Assembly (NCBI RefSeq): GCF_030269485.1
Contig: NZ_BSTL01000023.1
Location: 1 to 64,000 of the forward strand
DNA: 64,000 nt
Reading direction: 5' to 3'
Source of the DNA: Actinoplanes sp. NBRC 103695
Lineage (GTDB): Bacteria; Actinomycetota; Actinomycetes; Mycobacteriales; Micromonosporaceae
Shown here: positions 35,725 to 44,658 of the stretch, in pieces
How the letters are laid out: every line of letters begins with the position of its first letter
Numbering within the stretch: position 1 is the stretch's first letter
Notes under the pieces: generated by a model
Seen by the model: the letters and a program-made list of their open reading frames with translations, nothing else
Databases searched by the model: none
What the model was told of the DNA's origin: nothing
Program-made: the position numbers and the translations under genes

Positions 35725-37845
35725 TTGAGCGACACCACCGACGTGACGTCGGGTGTTTCTGACGTCGCTGACGACGGCGCCGGCACCCCGAGCGCCACGA
35801 AGCGTCGCCGAGGCGGCACCGGCCTGTCCGCGATGCTGCTCCCCGAGCTGCAGAGTCTCGCCGCGTCCCTCGGCATCTCCGGCACCGCCCGGATGCGCAA
35901 GGGCGAGCTGATCACCGCGATCTCCGAGCGTCAGGGCGGGGGCGCCCCCGCGGCGTCCGCCGAGCCGGTACGCGCTTCGCGGAGCCGTTCCAACGGCGCC
36001 CGGGCAGCCGAGGCCCCGGTGGTGGCCGACGTCGCGCCGGTCGCCGTCGCGACGGCCCCGGTGGTCACGCAGCCGCCGGCGGTCGTCGCCGACGCGCCGA
36101 CGGCCCTGCAGACCAGCACGGCGCCTCCGGTCACGTCCGAGCCGGCCCAGTCCGCTCCGGCGCAGTCCGCCGCGGCCCAGTCGGCTCCGGCCGAGTCCGG
36201 GTCCGCACCGGCTCAGTCCGGGTCCGCGCCGGCTCAGTCCGCGCCGGGCACCGAGACGGAGCAGCGTGAGCGCACCGACGGTCGCGAGCGCAACGAGCGG
36301 GGCGGCCGCAACCGCAACCGCGGCGACCGGCCCGACCGCGGCGAGCGCACGGACCGCACCGAGCGCACCGACCGGAGCGACCGGCCCGACCGCGGTGACC
36401 GTCCCGAGCGGGGCGGCGAGCGCAACGACGGTGGCGTCGAGCGTGGTGACCGCGACCGCAACGACCGTGGCGGCGAGCGCAACGACCGCAACGATCGGGG
36501 CGGGCGCCCCGAGGGGCGCAACGACGCGCACGACGACGATGACAGCGACGGCGGCGACGGTGGCCGCCGGAGCCGGCGCAGCCGGTTCCGGGACCGGCGG
36601 CGGGGCCGTGACCGGGACGGCAACGAGCGTGACGGTGGCGGCCGCGAGAGTGGCGGCCGGGACGGCGGCGGCCGCGAGCCGCACGTCGCCGAGGACGAGG
36701 TTCTCGTCCCGGTGGCCGGCATCCTGGACGTGCTCGACAACTACGCGTTCGTCCGGACCACCGGCTACCTGTCCGGCCCGAACGACGTCTACGTGTCGAT
36801 GTCCCAGGTCAAGAAGCACGGCCTGCGGGCGGGCGACGCGGTCACCGGCGCGGTCCGGTCCGCTCCTCGCGACACCAACGCCGACAGCGGCAACTCGCGT
36901 CGCGACAAGTACAACCCGCTGGTCCGGCTGGACACGATCAACGGGATGGAGCCGGACGAGGCCCGGCGGCGGCCGGAGTTCTACAAGCTGACTCCGCTCT
37001 ACCCGCAGGAGCGTCTGCGTCTCGAGAGCGAGCCGCACATCCTCACCACCCGCGTGATCGACCTGGTCATGCCGATCGGCAAGGGGCAGCGCGCGCTGAT
37101 CGTGTCGCCGCCCAAGGCCGGTAAGACCATGGTGCTGCAGGCGATCGCCAACGCGATCACGCACAACAACCCCGAGTGCCACCTGATGGTCGTGCTGGTC
37201 GACGAGCGTCCGGAAGAGGTCACCGACATGCAGCGGTCGGTGAAGGGCGAGGTCATCGCGGCCACGTTCGACCGTCCGCCGCAGGACCACACCAGCGTCG
37301 CCGAGCTCGCCATCGAGCGGGCCAAGCGGCTGGTCGAGCTGGGCCACGACGTGGTCGTGCTGCTCGACTCGGTGACCCGGCTCGGCCGGTCGTACAACCT
37401 GGCGGCGCCGGCCTCGGGCCGGATCATGTCCGGTGGTATCGACTCGACCGCGCTCTACCCGCCGAAGCGGTTCCTCGGCGCGGCGCGCAACATCGAGAAC
37501 GGCGGCTCGCTGACCATTCTCGCCACCGCGCTGGTGGAGACCGGCTCGATGATGGACACGGTCATCTTCGAGGAGTTCAAGGGCACCGGTAACGCCGAGC
37601 TCAAGCTGGACCGCAAGATCGCCGACAAGCGGACCTTCCCGGCGGTGGACGTCTCCGCCTCCGGCACCCGCAAGGAGGAGATCCTGCTGGGCAAGGAGGA
37701 GCTGGCCATCGTGCACAAGCTCCGCAAGGTGCTCAGCTCCCTGGAGTCGTCGGCGGCCCTGGACCTGCTGCTCGACCGGCTCAAGCAGAGCCGGACGAAC
37801 ATCGAGTTCCTGATGCAGATCGCGAAGTCGACACCGGGCGAGTAA
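35725..37845 (+). CDS. rho: Transcription termination factor Rho with a large N-terminal insert
   Basis: A 706-residue Rho, much longer than the roughly 420-residue Escherichia coli protein. The TTG start is supported by GGAAGGAA just upstream and by the SDTTDVTSG opening typical of actinobacterial Rho. Residues 30-65 are the Rho N-terminal SAP-like domain (MLLPELQSLAASLGISGTAR). About residues 70-320 are a low-complexity insert: first Ala/Pro/Ser-rich with repeated AQS units, then Arg/Asp/Gly/Asn/Glu-rich. The cold-shock RNA-binding domain and the ATPase core follow (Walker A PPKAGKTM, Walker B DVVVLLDSVTR). Such inserts in Micrococcus and Mycobacterium relatives change RNA specificity on GC-rich transcripts. 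Confidence 0.96.
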   Translation: MSDTTDVTSGVSDVADDGAGTPSATKRRRGGTGLSAMLLPELQSLAASLGISGTARMRKGELITAISERQGGGAPAASAEPVRASRSRSNGARAAEAPVVADVAPVAVATAPVVTQPPAVVADAPTALQTSTAPPVTSEPAQSAPAQSAAAQSAPAESGSAPAQSGSAPAQSAPGTETEQRERTDGRERNERGGRNRNRGDRPDRGERTDRTERTDRSDRPDRGDRPERGGERNDGGVERGDRDRNDRGGERNDRNDRGGRPEGRNDAHDDDDSDGGDGGRRSRRSRFRDRRRGRDRDGNERDGGGRESGGRDGGGREPHVAEDEVLVPVAGILDVLDNYAFVRTTGYLSGPNDVYVSMSQVKKHGLRAGDAVTGAVRSAPRDTNADSGNSRRDKYNPLVRLDTINGMEPDEARRRPEFYKLTPLYPQERLRLESEPHILTTRVIDLVMPIGKGQRALIVSPPKAGKTMVLQAIANAITHNNPECHLMVVLVDERPEEVTDMQRSVKGEVIAATFDRPPQDHTSVAELAIERAKRLVELGHDVVVLLDSVTRLGRSYNLAAPASGRIMSGGIDSTALYPPKRFLGAARNIENGGSLTILATALVETGSMMDTVIFEEFKGTGNAELKLDRKIADKRTFPAVDVSASGTRKEEILLGKEELAIVHKLRKVLSSLESSAALDLLLDRLKQSRTNIEFLMQIAKSTPGE

Positions 37846-37862
37846 CCGCACGCGCCATCGAC

Positions 37863-37904
37863 GGACGCGCTCCCACCCATCGTGGTGGGGGCGCGTCCTT
37901 TTTG
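37863..37904 (+). terminator. rho terminator
   Basis: GGACGCGCTCCCACC pairs with GGTGGGGGCGCGTCC around a short loop, followed by TTTTTG: a classical intrinsic terminator 18 bases after the rho stop. Confidence 0.88.
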
Positions 37905-37985
37905 TCGCACAGGCTGTGTGAGCTGCCCCGACCAGGGTCGTGCGAACCTCCCTCGAAGCTTCGACACGAGGGTGGGAGGCGCGCG

Positions 37986-39158
37986 ATGAAAGTGCCGGGA
38001 TACCGGGACCATCCGACCGAGGCCTGGGATCCGGTCGCCCCCGCCGACGCGGGAGAGGCCGAGGACTTCCTGCGGCGGTGCTACCTGGAGAACCTCCGGC
38101 TCGGCCCGGTCGAGCCGCGCCTGGCCATCGTGCGGGCGCAGATCGCCGCCACGGGCACCTACACGCACACGACCGAGGAGCTGTCGTACGGCGCGAAACT
38201 CGCGTGGCGCAACGCGAGCCGGTGCATCGGCCGTCTCTACTGGCGCAGTCTGGTGGTGCTGGACCGGCGCCGGGCACGCACCGCGGACGACATCTTCTCC
38301 CTGCTGGTGCATCACCTGACCACCGCCGGCCGGGACGCGATCCGCCCGGTGATCAGCATCTTCGCCGCCGCCCAGCCCGGCCGGCCGTTCGCCCGGGTGT
38401 GGAACGAGCAGCTCATCCGGTACGCCGGGTACCAGGGTGCGAAGGGCTGCCCGGTCGGTGACCCGCGGCAGACCCGGTTCACCGCCGCGATGCAGGGGTT
38501 CGGCTGGCGTGGCAAGGGCGACGCGTTCGACGTGCTGCCGCTCGCGATCGAGACGCCGGCCGAGGGGGTCCGGCTGTACGAACTGCCCGAGCGCGCGATC
38601 CGCGAGGTGCCGATCGCCCACCCCGAGTACGCCTGGTTCGCCGAACTGGGCCTGCGCTGGCACGCCGTCCCCGCGATCTCCAACATGCGGCTGACCATCG
38701 GCGGCGTGCACTACCCGTTGGCGCCGTTCAACGGCTGGTACCTGGGCACCGAGATCGGCGCGCGCAACTTCGCCGACGCCGACCGCTTCAACATGCTGCC
38801 CGTGGTGGCCGCCCGGCTCGGCCTGGACACCAGCAGCGAGACCACGCTCTGGCGGGACCGGGCTCTGGTCGAGCTCAACCGGGCGGTGCTCTGGTCCTTC
38901 GAGCAGGCCGGCGTGAAGATCACCGATCATCACACGGAGTCCCAGCGGTTCATGGCTCACCTGCGCACCGAGGAACGGGCGGGACGTCCGGTGCCGGCCG
39001 ACTGGACGTGGATCGTCCCGCCGATGTCCGGCAGCCTGACCCCGGTCTTCCACCGCTACTACGAGGAGCTGGACCTGCGGCCGGCCTTCTACCTGGACGC
39101 CGAGGCGGCGACCCTGGCCCGCGACGGTTCCCGGCACTGCCCGCACGGTGAGAACTAG
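37986..39158 (+). CDS. Bacterial nitric oxide synthase, oxygenase domain
   Basis: A 390-residue haem enzyme that oxidises L-arginine to nitric oxide and citrulline. The haem-thiolate cysteine is C80 in KLAWRNASRCIGR. The arginine-binding glutamate is E256 in NGWYLGTEIGARN. PPMSGSLTPVFHRYY (about residues 345-359) is the pterin/dimer-interface segment of the family. There is no reductase domain, as in other bacterial NOS, so general flavoprotein reductases must supply electrons. ATG 37986 is chosen because GGGAGGCGCG precedes it. It directly follows the rho terminator and converges on the RNA ligase gene with a four-base overlap. In actinomycetes NOS serves stress protection or nitration in secondary metabolism; no biosynthetic genes are nearby. 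Confidence 0.93.
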   Translation: MKVPGYRDHPTEAWDPVAPADAGEAEDFLRRCYLENLRLGPVEPRLAIVRAQIAATGTYTHTTEELSYGAKLAWRNASRCIGRLYWRSLVVLDRRRARTADDIFSLLVHHLTTAGRDAIRPVISIFAAAQPGRPFARVWNEQLIRYAGYQGAKGCPVGDPRQTRFTAAMQGFGWRGKGDAFDVLPLAIETPAEGVRLYELPERAIREVPIAHPEYAWFAELGLRWHAVPAISNMRLTIGGVHYPLAPFNGWYLGTEIGARNFADADRFNMLPVVAARLGLDTSSETTLWRDRALVELNRAVLWSFEQAGVKITDHHTESQRFMAHLRTEERAGRPVPADWTWIVPPMSGSLTPVFHRYYEELDLRPAFYLDAEAATLARDGSRHCPHGEN

Positions 39159-39742
39159 GCGAACTCGTTGACTGCTTCGCCCGGGGCGACGGTGGCGAAC
39201 TTCGGGCGTACCCAGCAGAGGAGCTTGTGGGGCAGGTCGGCCGCGGCGATCCGGCCGGCGGTGCGCACGACGTAGCCCTCGGAGGTCTCCGCAGAGCGCT
39301 GGCGGGACCAGGCGGCGCGGGCCGTGGAAAGGCCCACCCCGCGGTAGAGGACCGGGACCACGGGCAGCTCCAGGCGGTCCGCCCAGTCCACCGTGTCGTC
39401 CCAGCCGAGCAGCGTGTCGGTCTCGTCCCAGACGCCGAAGACCATGAAGACGCCGGGCAGATCCGTGTACGTGATGCCGCGGCGCGCCCACATCGACTCG
39501 CCGCAGACCCGCCAGCCGTCGGGGATGTGGTGCGCGATCATCGTCCACAACGCCGTCGCCGGGCGGTCCCAGGGTTCGGTCGGCGCGCCGTCAGGGCCGT
39601 GCACGGCGTCCCGGGTGAAGGTCAGCTCGCCGCCGTCCAGCTTCTCGGTCACCACGAGCTCGACGTCCAACCAGGACAGGTCCTGCTGGACCGGGCCGCC
39701 GGCCGAATCCGGCAGGTGATGAAAGACCGGAGACGAGGTCAT
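39155..39742 (-). CDS. RNA ligase-like nucleotidyltransferase
   Basis: A 195-residue protein of the RNA ligase (Rnl2-like) nucleotidyltransferase type. The AMP-accepting lysine motif is EKLDGGEL with K34. Later motifs read GVFMVFGVWD (motif III region), EGYVVRTAG (motif IV) and VRPKFA (motif V). It lacks a recognisable C-terminal ligase extension. It overlaps the upstream P-loop kinase gene by four bases (ATGA). Kinase and ligase together make the healing-and-sealing pair that repairs broken RNA, as T4 Pnkp and Rnl1 do for tRNA cut by anticodon nucleases. The RNA target here is unknown. Confidence 0.85.
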   Translation of the reverse strand: MTSSPVFHHLPDSAGGPVQQDLSWLDVELVVTEKLDGGELTFTRDAVHGPDGAPTEPWDRPATALWTMIAHHIPDGWRVCGESMWARRGITYTDLPGVFMVFGVWDETDTLLGWDDTVDWADRLELPVVPVLYRGVGLSTARAAWSRQRSAETSEGYVVRTAGRIAAADLPHKLLCWVRPKFATVAPGEAVNEFA

Positions 39743-40155
39743 GTCAGGTACTTCCGGTGCAGGTCGCGGATGCCGGCCTCACCGACCCGCTCGTCGTCCG
39801 GCCGGGCGGCGTCCCGGCGGACGCACTCGTCGACCGGCACCCCGGTGAAGTCGTGGATCTCGAACCTGACGCCCGCCCGGAAGGCCAGGGCGGACCACTC
39901 GCGGACGCGGGCGGGCGCCAGGTTGGTGTCGTCGACCATCACGTCCGCCCTCGCCTCGAGCAGCTTCTCCACCGAACTCCGCTGGACCGTGCTGACCAGA
40001 CCCTCGGCCCACGGGGTGTAGAGCCGCCGGCCGTGCAGCATCCGGCGGAGGTCGTCCCGGTTGACCCGGACCACCCACGGCTGGAGCCGCCGGGCGAAGG
40101 TGGTCTTGCCGGAGCCGGGCAGGCCTCGGGTGATCAACAACCTGCTCACTGCCAC
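39739..40155 (-). CDS. Small P-loop polynucleotide-kinase-like protein
   Basis: A 138-residue P-loop kinase. Walker A is GLPGSGKTT (residues 11-19), followed by VVRVNRDDLRRMLHGRR, the pattern of the 5'-kinase domain of T4-type polynucleotide kinases, and a lid with VRRDAARPDDERVG. GTG 40155 is chosen because GGGGAGG lies six bases upstream; the frame continues upstream without a ribosome binding site. There is no phosphatase domain, so 2',3'-end healing, if needed, must come from elsewhere. It is coupled to the RNA ligase gene by a four-base overlap. Confidence 0.82.
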   Translation of the reverse strand: MAVSRLLITRGLPGSGKTTFARRLQPWVVRVNRDDLRRMLHGRRLYTPWAEGLVSTVQRSSVEKLLEARADVMVDDTNLAPARVREWSALAFRAGVRFEIHDFTGVPVDECVRRDAARPDDERVGEAGIRDLHRKYLT

Positions 40156-40326
40156 ATCTTGCCTCCCCGGGCGGGAATGCGGCGAGGGTGACTCACGTTC
40201 CAACCCCCGGAAGCCCAGTCCGCCGCCCGACATGGCAGACTGGTGCATCGGCCACTGGTTCCGGTTCACGCCCATTGAAAAGCAACGGCGACCCGGCGAC
40301 CGCCATTCGAGAGGACCGAGCGACTC

Positions 40327-40551
40327 ATGAAGCCCGACATTCACCCGCAGTACCAGGCGACCGAGGTCATCTGTTCCTGCGGCAGCACCTTCACGACCCG
40401 CAGCACCGCCAAGGGCGGCGAGATCCGCGTCGAGACCTGCTCCGCCTGCCACCCGTTCTACACGGGCAAGCAGCGCGTGCTGGACACCGCGGGCCGGGTC
40501 GCCAAGTTCCAGGCGAAGTACGCGAAGGTCACCGCAGCGAAGAAGAAGTAG
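40327..40551 (+). CDS. rpmE: 50S ribosomal protein L31
   Basis: A 74-residue L31 of the zinc-containing type: C16 and C18 (ICSCGS) with C38 and C41 (ETCSACHPFYTG). It is part of the large subunit and contacts the small one. A GAGGACC box precedes the ATG. It keeps the actinobacterial rho-rpmE-prfA order, although three genes have been inserted between rho and rpmE. A terminator follows. Confidence 0.96.
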   Translation: MKPDIHPQYQATEVICSCGSTFTTRSTAKGGEIRVETCSACHPFYTGKQRVLDTAGRVAKFQAKYAKVTAAKKK

Positions 40552-40560
40552 CTACCCCAG

Positions 40561-40600
40561 CGGCGCCCGCCCCGGTTGATCCGGGGTCGGGCGCCGTTTG
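40561..40600 (+). terminator. rpmE terminator
   Basis: CGGCGCCCG-CCCCGG pairs with CCGGGG-CGGGCGCCG around TTGAT, followed by TTTG. It lies ten bases after the rpmE stop and before prfA, so it may attenuate rather than stop transcription. Confidence 0.75.
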
Positions 40601-40634
40601 CGTGGTCCGCCAGGATTTTCTCGAGGAGACGACT

Positions 40635-41726
40635 GTGAGTAACGACCGGCTGACCAGCCTCCTCGAGGAGTACCGGAACCTCGAGAAGCAGATGGAGGAC
40701 CCCTCCATCCACTCCGACCAGGCACTGGTACGCCGGGTCGGTCGCCGTTTCGCCGAGCTGGCGCCGCTGAACGCCGCCCACAACGAGCTGGAGGCGGCGC
40801 GCGCCGACCTGGTCGCGGCCAAGGAACTGGCCGCCGAGGACCCCAGTTTCGCCGGTGAGGTCGAGGCGGTCGCCGCGATGCTGCAGCCGCTGGAGGAGAA
40901 ACTCGGCGAGATGCTGGCGCCGCGCGACCCGCACGACGCCAAGGACGTGATCGTCGAGATCAAGGCGGGTGAGGGCGGCCAGGAGTCCGCGCTGTTCGCC
41001 GGCGACCTGCTGCGCATGTACACCCGGTACGCCGAGCGGCACGGCTGGACCGTCGAGGTGATCGACTCGCAGGAGTCGGACCTGGGCGGGGTCAAGGACA
41101 TCTCGGTGGCGGTGAAGACCAAGGGCGTGCCCCAGGGCGGCAACGGGGTCTGGTCGCGGCTCAAGTGGGAAGGCGGCGTGCACCGGGTGCAGCGTGTGCC
41201 GGTCACCGAGTCGCAGGGCCGGATCCACACCAGTGCGGCCGGCGTGCTGGTGCTGCCGGAGGCCGAGGACGTCGACGTGCACATCGAGCCGGGCGACATC
41301 CGGGTGGATGTGTTCCGTTCGTCCGGTCCGGGTGGCCAGTCGGTGAACACCACCGACTCCGCGGTCCGGATCACCCACCTGCCCACCGGCATCGTGGTGA
41401 GCTGCCAGAACGAGAAGAGCCAGCTGCAGAACCGCGAGTCGGCGATGCGCATCCTGCGGGCCCGGATGCTGGCCGCGGCACAGGAGCAGGCGGACGCGGC
41501 GGCCTCCGACGCGCGCAAGGCGCAGGTGCGTACGGTCGACCGTTCCGAGCGCATCCGCACGTACAACTTCCCGCAGAACCGGATCACCGACCACCGGATC
41601 GGCTACTCCGCGTACAACCTCGATCTGGCCCTCAACGGCGACCTCGACGGCGTGCTCGACGCGCTGGCCGAGGCGGACCGGCAGGCGCGGCTCGCCGGTG
41701 ACGCCGACATCAGCCGACGTCAGTGA
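40635..41726 (+). CDS. prfA: Peptide chain release factor 1
   Basis: A 363-residue RF1 that ends translation at UAG and UAA. The peptidyl-tRNA hydrolysis motif is SSGPGGQSVNTTDSAV (GGQ at about residues 236-238). The GTG start has TCGAGGAGACGACT upstream. The GGQ glutamine is normally methylated by PrmC, whose gene is 2.9 kb downstream. The 3' end overlaps the convergent PQQ-repeat gene by 17 bases. Confidence 0.95.
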   Translation: MSNDRLTSLLEEYRNLEKQMEDPSIHSDQALVRRVGRRFAELAPLNAAHNELEAARADLVAAKELAAEDPSFAGEVEAVAAMLQPLEEKLGEMLAPRDPHDAKDVIVEIKAGEGGQESALFAGDLLRMYTRYAERHGWTVEVIDSQESDLGGVKDISVAVKTKGVPQGGNGVWSRLKWEGGVHRVQRVPVTESQGRIHTSAAGVLVLPEAEDVDVHIEPGDIRVDVFRSSGPGGQSVNTTDSAVRITHLPTGIVVSCQNEKSQLQNRESAMRILRARMLAAAQEQADAAASDARKAQVRTVDRSERIRTYNFPQNRITDHRIGYSAYNLDLALNGDLDGVLDALAEADRQARLAGDADISRRQ

Positions 41727-43092
41727 CCACGATCTCCTGATCCTGCGGGTCGAACGGGATGTCCGACCGCTCCGGCCGGGCCGGCGGTTCGCCCGCTTTC
41801 AGATCGCGGTGGAAGAGGCACACCAGTCGGCGCCCGGACAGCTGGCAGCCCTGGTCGCCGCCGGCCTGCGGCAGGGCGCCGGCCAGTCGCAGTGAATTGT
41901 CCGGTTCCAGGTTGTAGACGGCCATCCGGGGACGCGCCTCCCGGGTGATCGCCATCAGGATCAGCCGGTCGGCGGACGGGTCCATCACCACCATGGTCGT
42001 CGGGAACTTGGCGATCACCTCGCCGGTCCGGACGTCGACGATGCCGTTGCCCGCGCCGCTGTGCGACTCGACGTACATCCGGGTGGCGTCGAGCATGGTG
42101 CCGTAGCTCCAGCCCTGGCTGCGCCACCGCGCCACGCCGGTCCGCGGGTCGAGTGCCTCGATGCCGGTCTGCTCCGACCCGCGGCAGAGCATCTGGCCGC
42201 ACTCGAACAGGCCGCCCAGGTCGCCGTTGTCGGTGAACTGTTCCCACAACGGCCGCAGGGTGGCCAGATCGTGGGCGGTGACCCGCATCGTGCCGTTCTC
42301 CACGGCCACCGCGAAGAAGACGTCACCGATCACCGGCGCGTACCCGTAGGAATCGGTGTTGGCCTCGGGGGAGAGCCACGGCACCTTGCCGGTGCGCTTG
42401 ACCTTGCCGTCCGCGAGGCTCCGCAGCTCGACCCGCCCGGAGCGGTCGATCACGATCAGGTCGGTGGGGGCGCCCGGTGTGCCACCGGCCGGGCTGATCG
42501 TGCTCGCCGCGCCGGGACCGGTCGGGGTGTACGACCAGATGTCGGTGCCGTCGGCGACCCGGGCCAGGTGCAGCCGCAGCACCGCACCACCCCGCGGCGA
42601 CCACTCGGCCAGCAGCATGGCGTCCGGGGTCTGCGCGTAGAGCTCGCCCCGGTGCCGCCACCGCTCCCGCCCGGTCGCCGCGTCCAGAGCGACGATGCTC
42701 TGTACCTGCTCGCTGCCGTCGGCGAGCTGCTCGGTGGCCGGCACCAGCACCAGGCCGGGCACCTCGACGTTCACGTAGCCGACCGGCTGGTCCAGGGGCG
42801 CCTGCCAGAGCACCCGCCCGTCCGCGATCGCGCGTGCCTCCAGCGCCGGTGCCCGCCCGGACCGCTGGATGTAGAGCGTGTCGCCGCGCAGCGTGAACGG
42901 CTCCTGCGAGGTGGGCGTGCGCCACAGCGTACGCATCGATTGTGGCTCTGGTCTTGCCGAGCCGGTCACCCCGAGAAGCGTGAGCAGCGCGACCACCGCG
43001 ACCAGAATCCGGCGCAGGTCGCGCGGAGCGACCGGGCGGACCGCCGGAGGCCGCGTGCCGGAGGAGATCTCGCCCAGCTCGATGACCGTCAT
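41710..43092 (-). CDS. Membrane-anchored PQQ/beta-propeller repeat protein
   Basis: A 460-residue protein with one N-terminal membrane helix (about residues 27-45, RRILVAVVALLTLLGVTG) and an extracytoplasmic eight-bladed propeller of PQQ-like repeats. Typical blade ends are SIVALDAATGRERWRH and IEALDPRTGVARWRSQ. No catalytic signature is visible; such propellers usually bind ligands or proteins outside the cell. It overlaps the GGDEF gene by ATGA, so the two are coexpressed. The propeller may sense something related to the c-di-GMP output, but that is inference. Confidence 0.75.
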   Translation of the reverse strand: MTVIELGEISSGTRPPAVRPVAPRDLRRILVAVVALLTLLGVTGSARPEPQSMRTLWRTPTSQEPFTLRGDTLYIQRSGRAPALEARAIADGRVLWQAPLDQPVGYVNVEVPGLVLVPATEQLADGSEQVQSIVALDAATGRERWRHRGELYAQTPDAMLLAEWSPRGGAVLRLHLARVADGTDIWSYTPTGPGAASTISPAGGTPGAPTDLIVIDRSGRVELRSLADGKVKRTGKVPWLSPEANTDSYGYAPVIGDVFFAVAVENGTMRVTAHDLATLRPLWEQFTDNGDLGGLFECGQMLCRGSEQTGIEALDPRTGVARWRSQGWSYGTMLDATRMYVESHSGAGNGIVDVRTGEVIAKFPTTMVVMDPSADRLILMAITREARPRMAVYNLEPDNSLRLAGALPQAGGDQGCQLSGRRLVCLFHRDLKAGEPPARPERSDIPFDPQDQEIVVTDVG

Positions 43093-44606
43093 GCGGGGAC
43101 GGCCGGGATCCGGTTCGCCGATGCCGCCGCCAGCGCCGCCGCCAGGGTGCGGCCCTTCACGCCCACCTCGGACCAGCCCGCCGCCATGCCGATCGGGGTG
43201 CCGGGCACGATCGTCTGCCAGTTCTCCGCCGCGGTGGCCGCACTGATCCGCCGGGACACCTCGGCCGCCTGCGCCGTTCCGGCGCCGGGCAGGACCACCA
43301 CGAACTCGTCACCGGCGAACCGGGCCACGAAATCACCGCGCCGCATGACCCGATTCAACACCCCGGCGATCCGTTGCAGGACGAGGTCACCACAGTGTCT
43401 GCCGTGCCGGGCGTTGACCTCGGTGAAACCGACCAGGTCGCAGACGCCGACCGCGGCACGCTCGCCGCGGGCCAGCATGCCGGTGATGTAGCGCTCCAGC
43501 TGGCGGCGGTTGGGCAGGCCGGTGAGCGGGTCGGTGAGCGTCTCGTCGCCGTACCGGCCGACGTCGCGCTGCTCGATCTGCTGGGCGTCCAGCCGGGCCG
43601 CGACGCCGTCCAGGTAGCCGTCGCGGAGGCGGTCGATGCGCTGCGCGGCGAGCCGGAACGCGTGCCGGTCGGCGGCGTGGGCGGCCGCGTGGTCACCGGC
43701 GGCGGTGTAGCAGATGCTGCGCAGCCGGGCCGGTTCCGCGGCGCCGAGCACGTCGGCCGCGACCGGCACCGCGTCGAGCTGGGCCAGCGCCTCGGCCGGT
43801 TTGCCGTCCGCGATGGCCAGGCAGACCCCACCCAGGTGGCGCAGGTCGCGGGTGCGGGCGCTGTCGCCGCCGCGGGACAACCAGCTGGTCGCCTCGGTGT
43901 CGGTGCGCTCGCCCAGCGCGGCGCGGCGGGCCAGGGCATAGCCGTAGACCGCCCGGCTGTGCGGCCGCAGCCGGACGTCCGCGCCGGTCGCGACGTAGCG
44001 GGTCAGCTCGGCGTCGATGTCACGCAGCACCCGCAGGCAGCCGTCGGAGTCGCCGTGGTGGTCGAGGGAGACCGCGTTGCGCAGCCGGATGCCCGGCGCG
44101 GCGAACACCTCGGGCGCCAGCCCCGCGGTCGCGCCGGCCTCGCGGGCCTGCTCGATCGCGGTCAGGGCATGGCCGTGGAAGCCCAGGTACGAGTACGCCA
44201 TGGCCAGGTCGTGCCAGCCCCAGGCGGTCTCGAGGCCGCCGTCGGTGACCGCTGCCAGCGCCCGCGAGGCCTGCACCAGGTGCGTCACCCCACGGTCGAG
44301 CGCGCTCTGCAGGTGGGCGGCGAGCGCGGCGAAGGCGTGCATCTGGCCGCGCAGGTACGGGTCGGGGACCTCGCGCACGGCCTGGGACGCGGCCGTCATC
44401 GCGGTGGCGAACTCGGCCACCCGGCCCAGATTGATGTACGCACCGAATCGCTGGACCAACGCGTACGCCCGAGTGGTCGGGTCGGTCGTCGAGTCCAGCA
44501 CGCGGTCGAGGATCGGCAAGGCCCGGGCGGACTTGCCGCCCTGTTGCAGACGTCCGGCCTCCCGTAACTCCTCGACATGATCCGCGAGCTGGTCCAACCA
44601 ACTCAC
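43089..44606 (-). CDS. GGDEF diguanylate cyclase with N-terminal TPR-like region
   Basis: A 505-residue cytoplasmic protein. Residues 1-330 are alpha-helical repeats resembling TPR units. Residues 345-500 are a GGDEF domain opening with DPLTGLPNRRQLERYI. The active-site loop is AGDEF (about 431-435), an accepted variant, and an inhibitory-site RxxD (RRGD, about 422-425) lies five residues before it. It should make cyclic di-GMP with product feedback. The TPR part is a likely protein-interaction sensor. The PQQ-repeat gene is coupled downstream. Confidence 0.88.
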   Translation of the reverse strand: MSWLDQLADHVEELREAGRLQQGGKSARALPILDRVLDSTTDPTTRAYALVQRFGAYINLGRVAEFATAMTAASQAVREVPDPYLRGQMHAFAALAAHLQSALDRGVTHLVQASRALAAVTDGGLETAWGWHDLAMAYSYLGFHGHALTAIEQAREAGATAGLAPEVFAAPGIRLRNAVSLDHHGDSDGCLRVLRDIDAELTRYVATGADVRLRPHSRAVYGYALARRAALGERTDTEATSWLSRGGDSARTRDLRHLGGVCLAIADGKPAEALAQLDAVPVAADVLGAAEPARLRSICYTAAGDHAAAHAADRHAFRLAAQRIDRLRDGYLDGVAARLDAQQIEQRDVGRYGDETLTDPLTGLPNRRQLERYITGMLARGERAAVGVCDLVGFTEVNARHGRHCGDLVLQRIAGVLNRVMRRGDFVARFAGDEFVVVLPGAGTAQAAEVSRRISAATAAENWQTIVPGTPIGMAAGWSEVGVKGRTLAAALAAASANRIPAVPA

Positions 44607-44658
44607 CAGGCGCCTCCCCGGCCGCTCAGCGTCATACGCGACGTTCCATGATTATGCC

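Noticed and set aside
36240..36690. Repetitive DNA that could be taken for a tandem-repeat array or CRISPR
   Set aside because: The repeats are irregular, of codon length, and lie in frame inside rho, where they encode a low-complexity protein segment.
35500..38277. A 925-codon minus-strand open frame opposite rho
   Set aside because: A shadow of rho and of the start of the NOS gene; no recognisable protein content.
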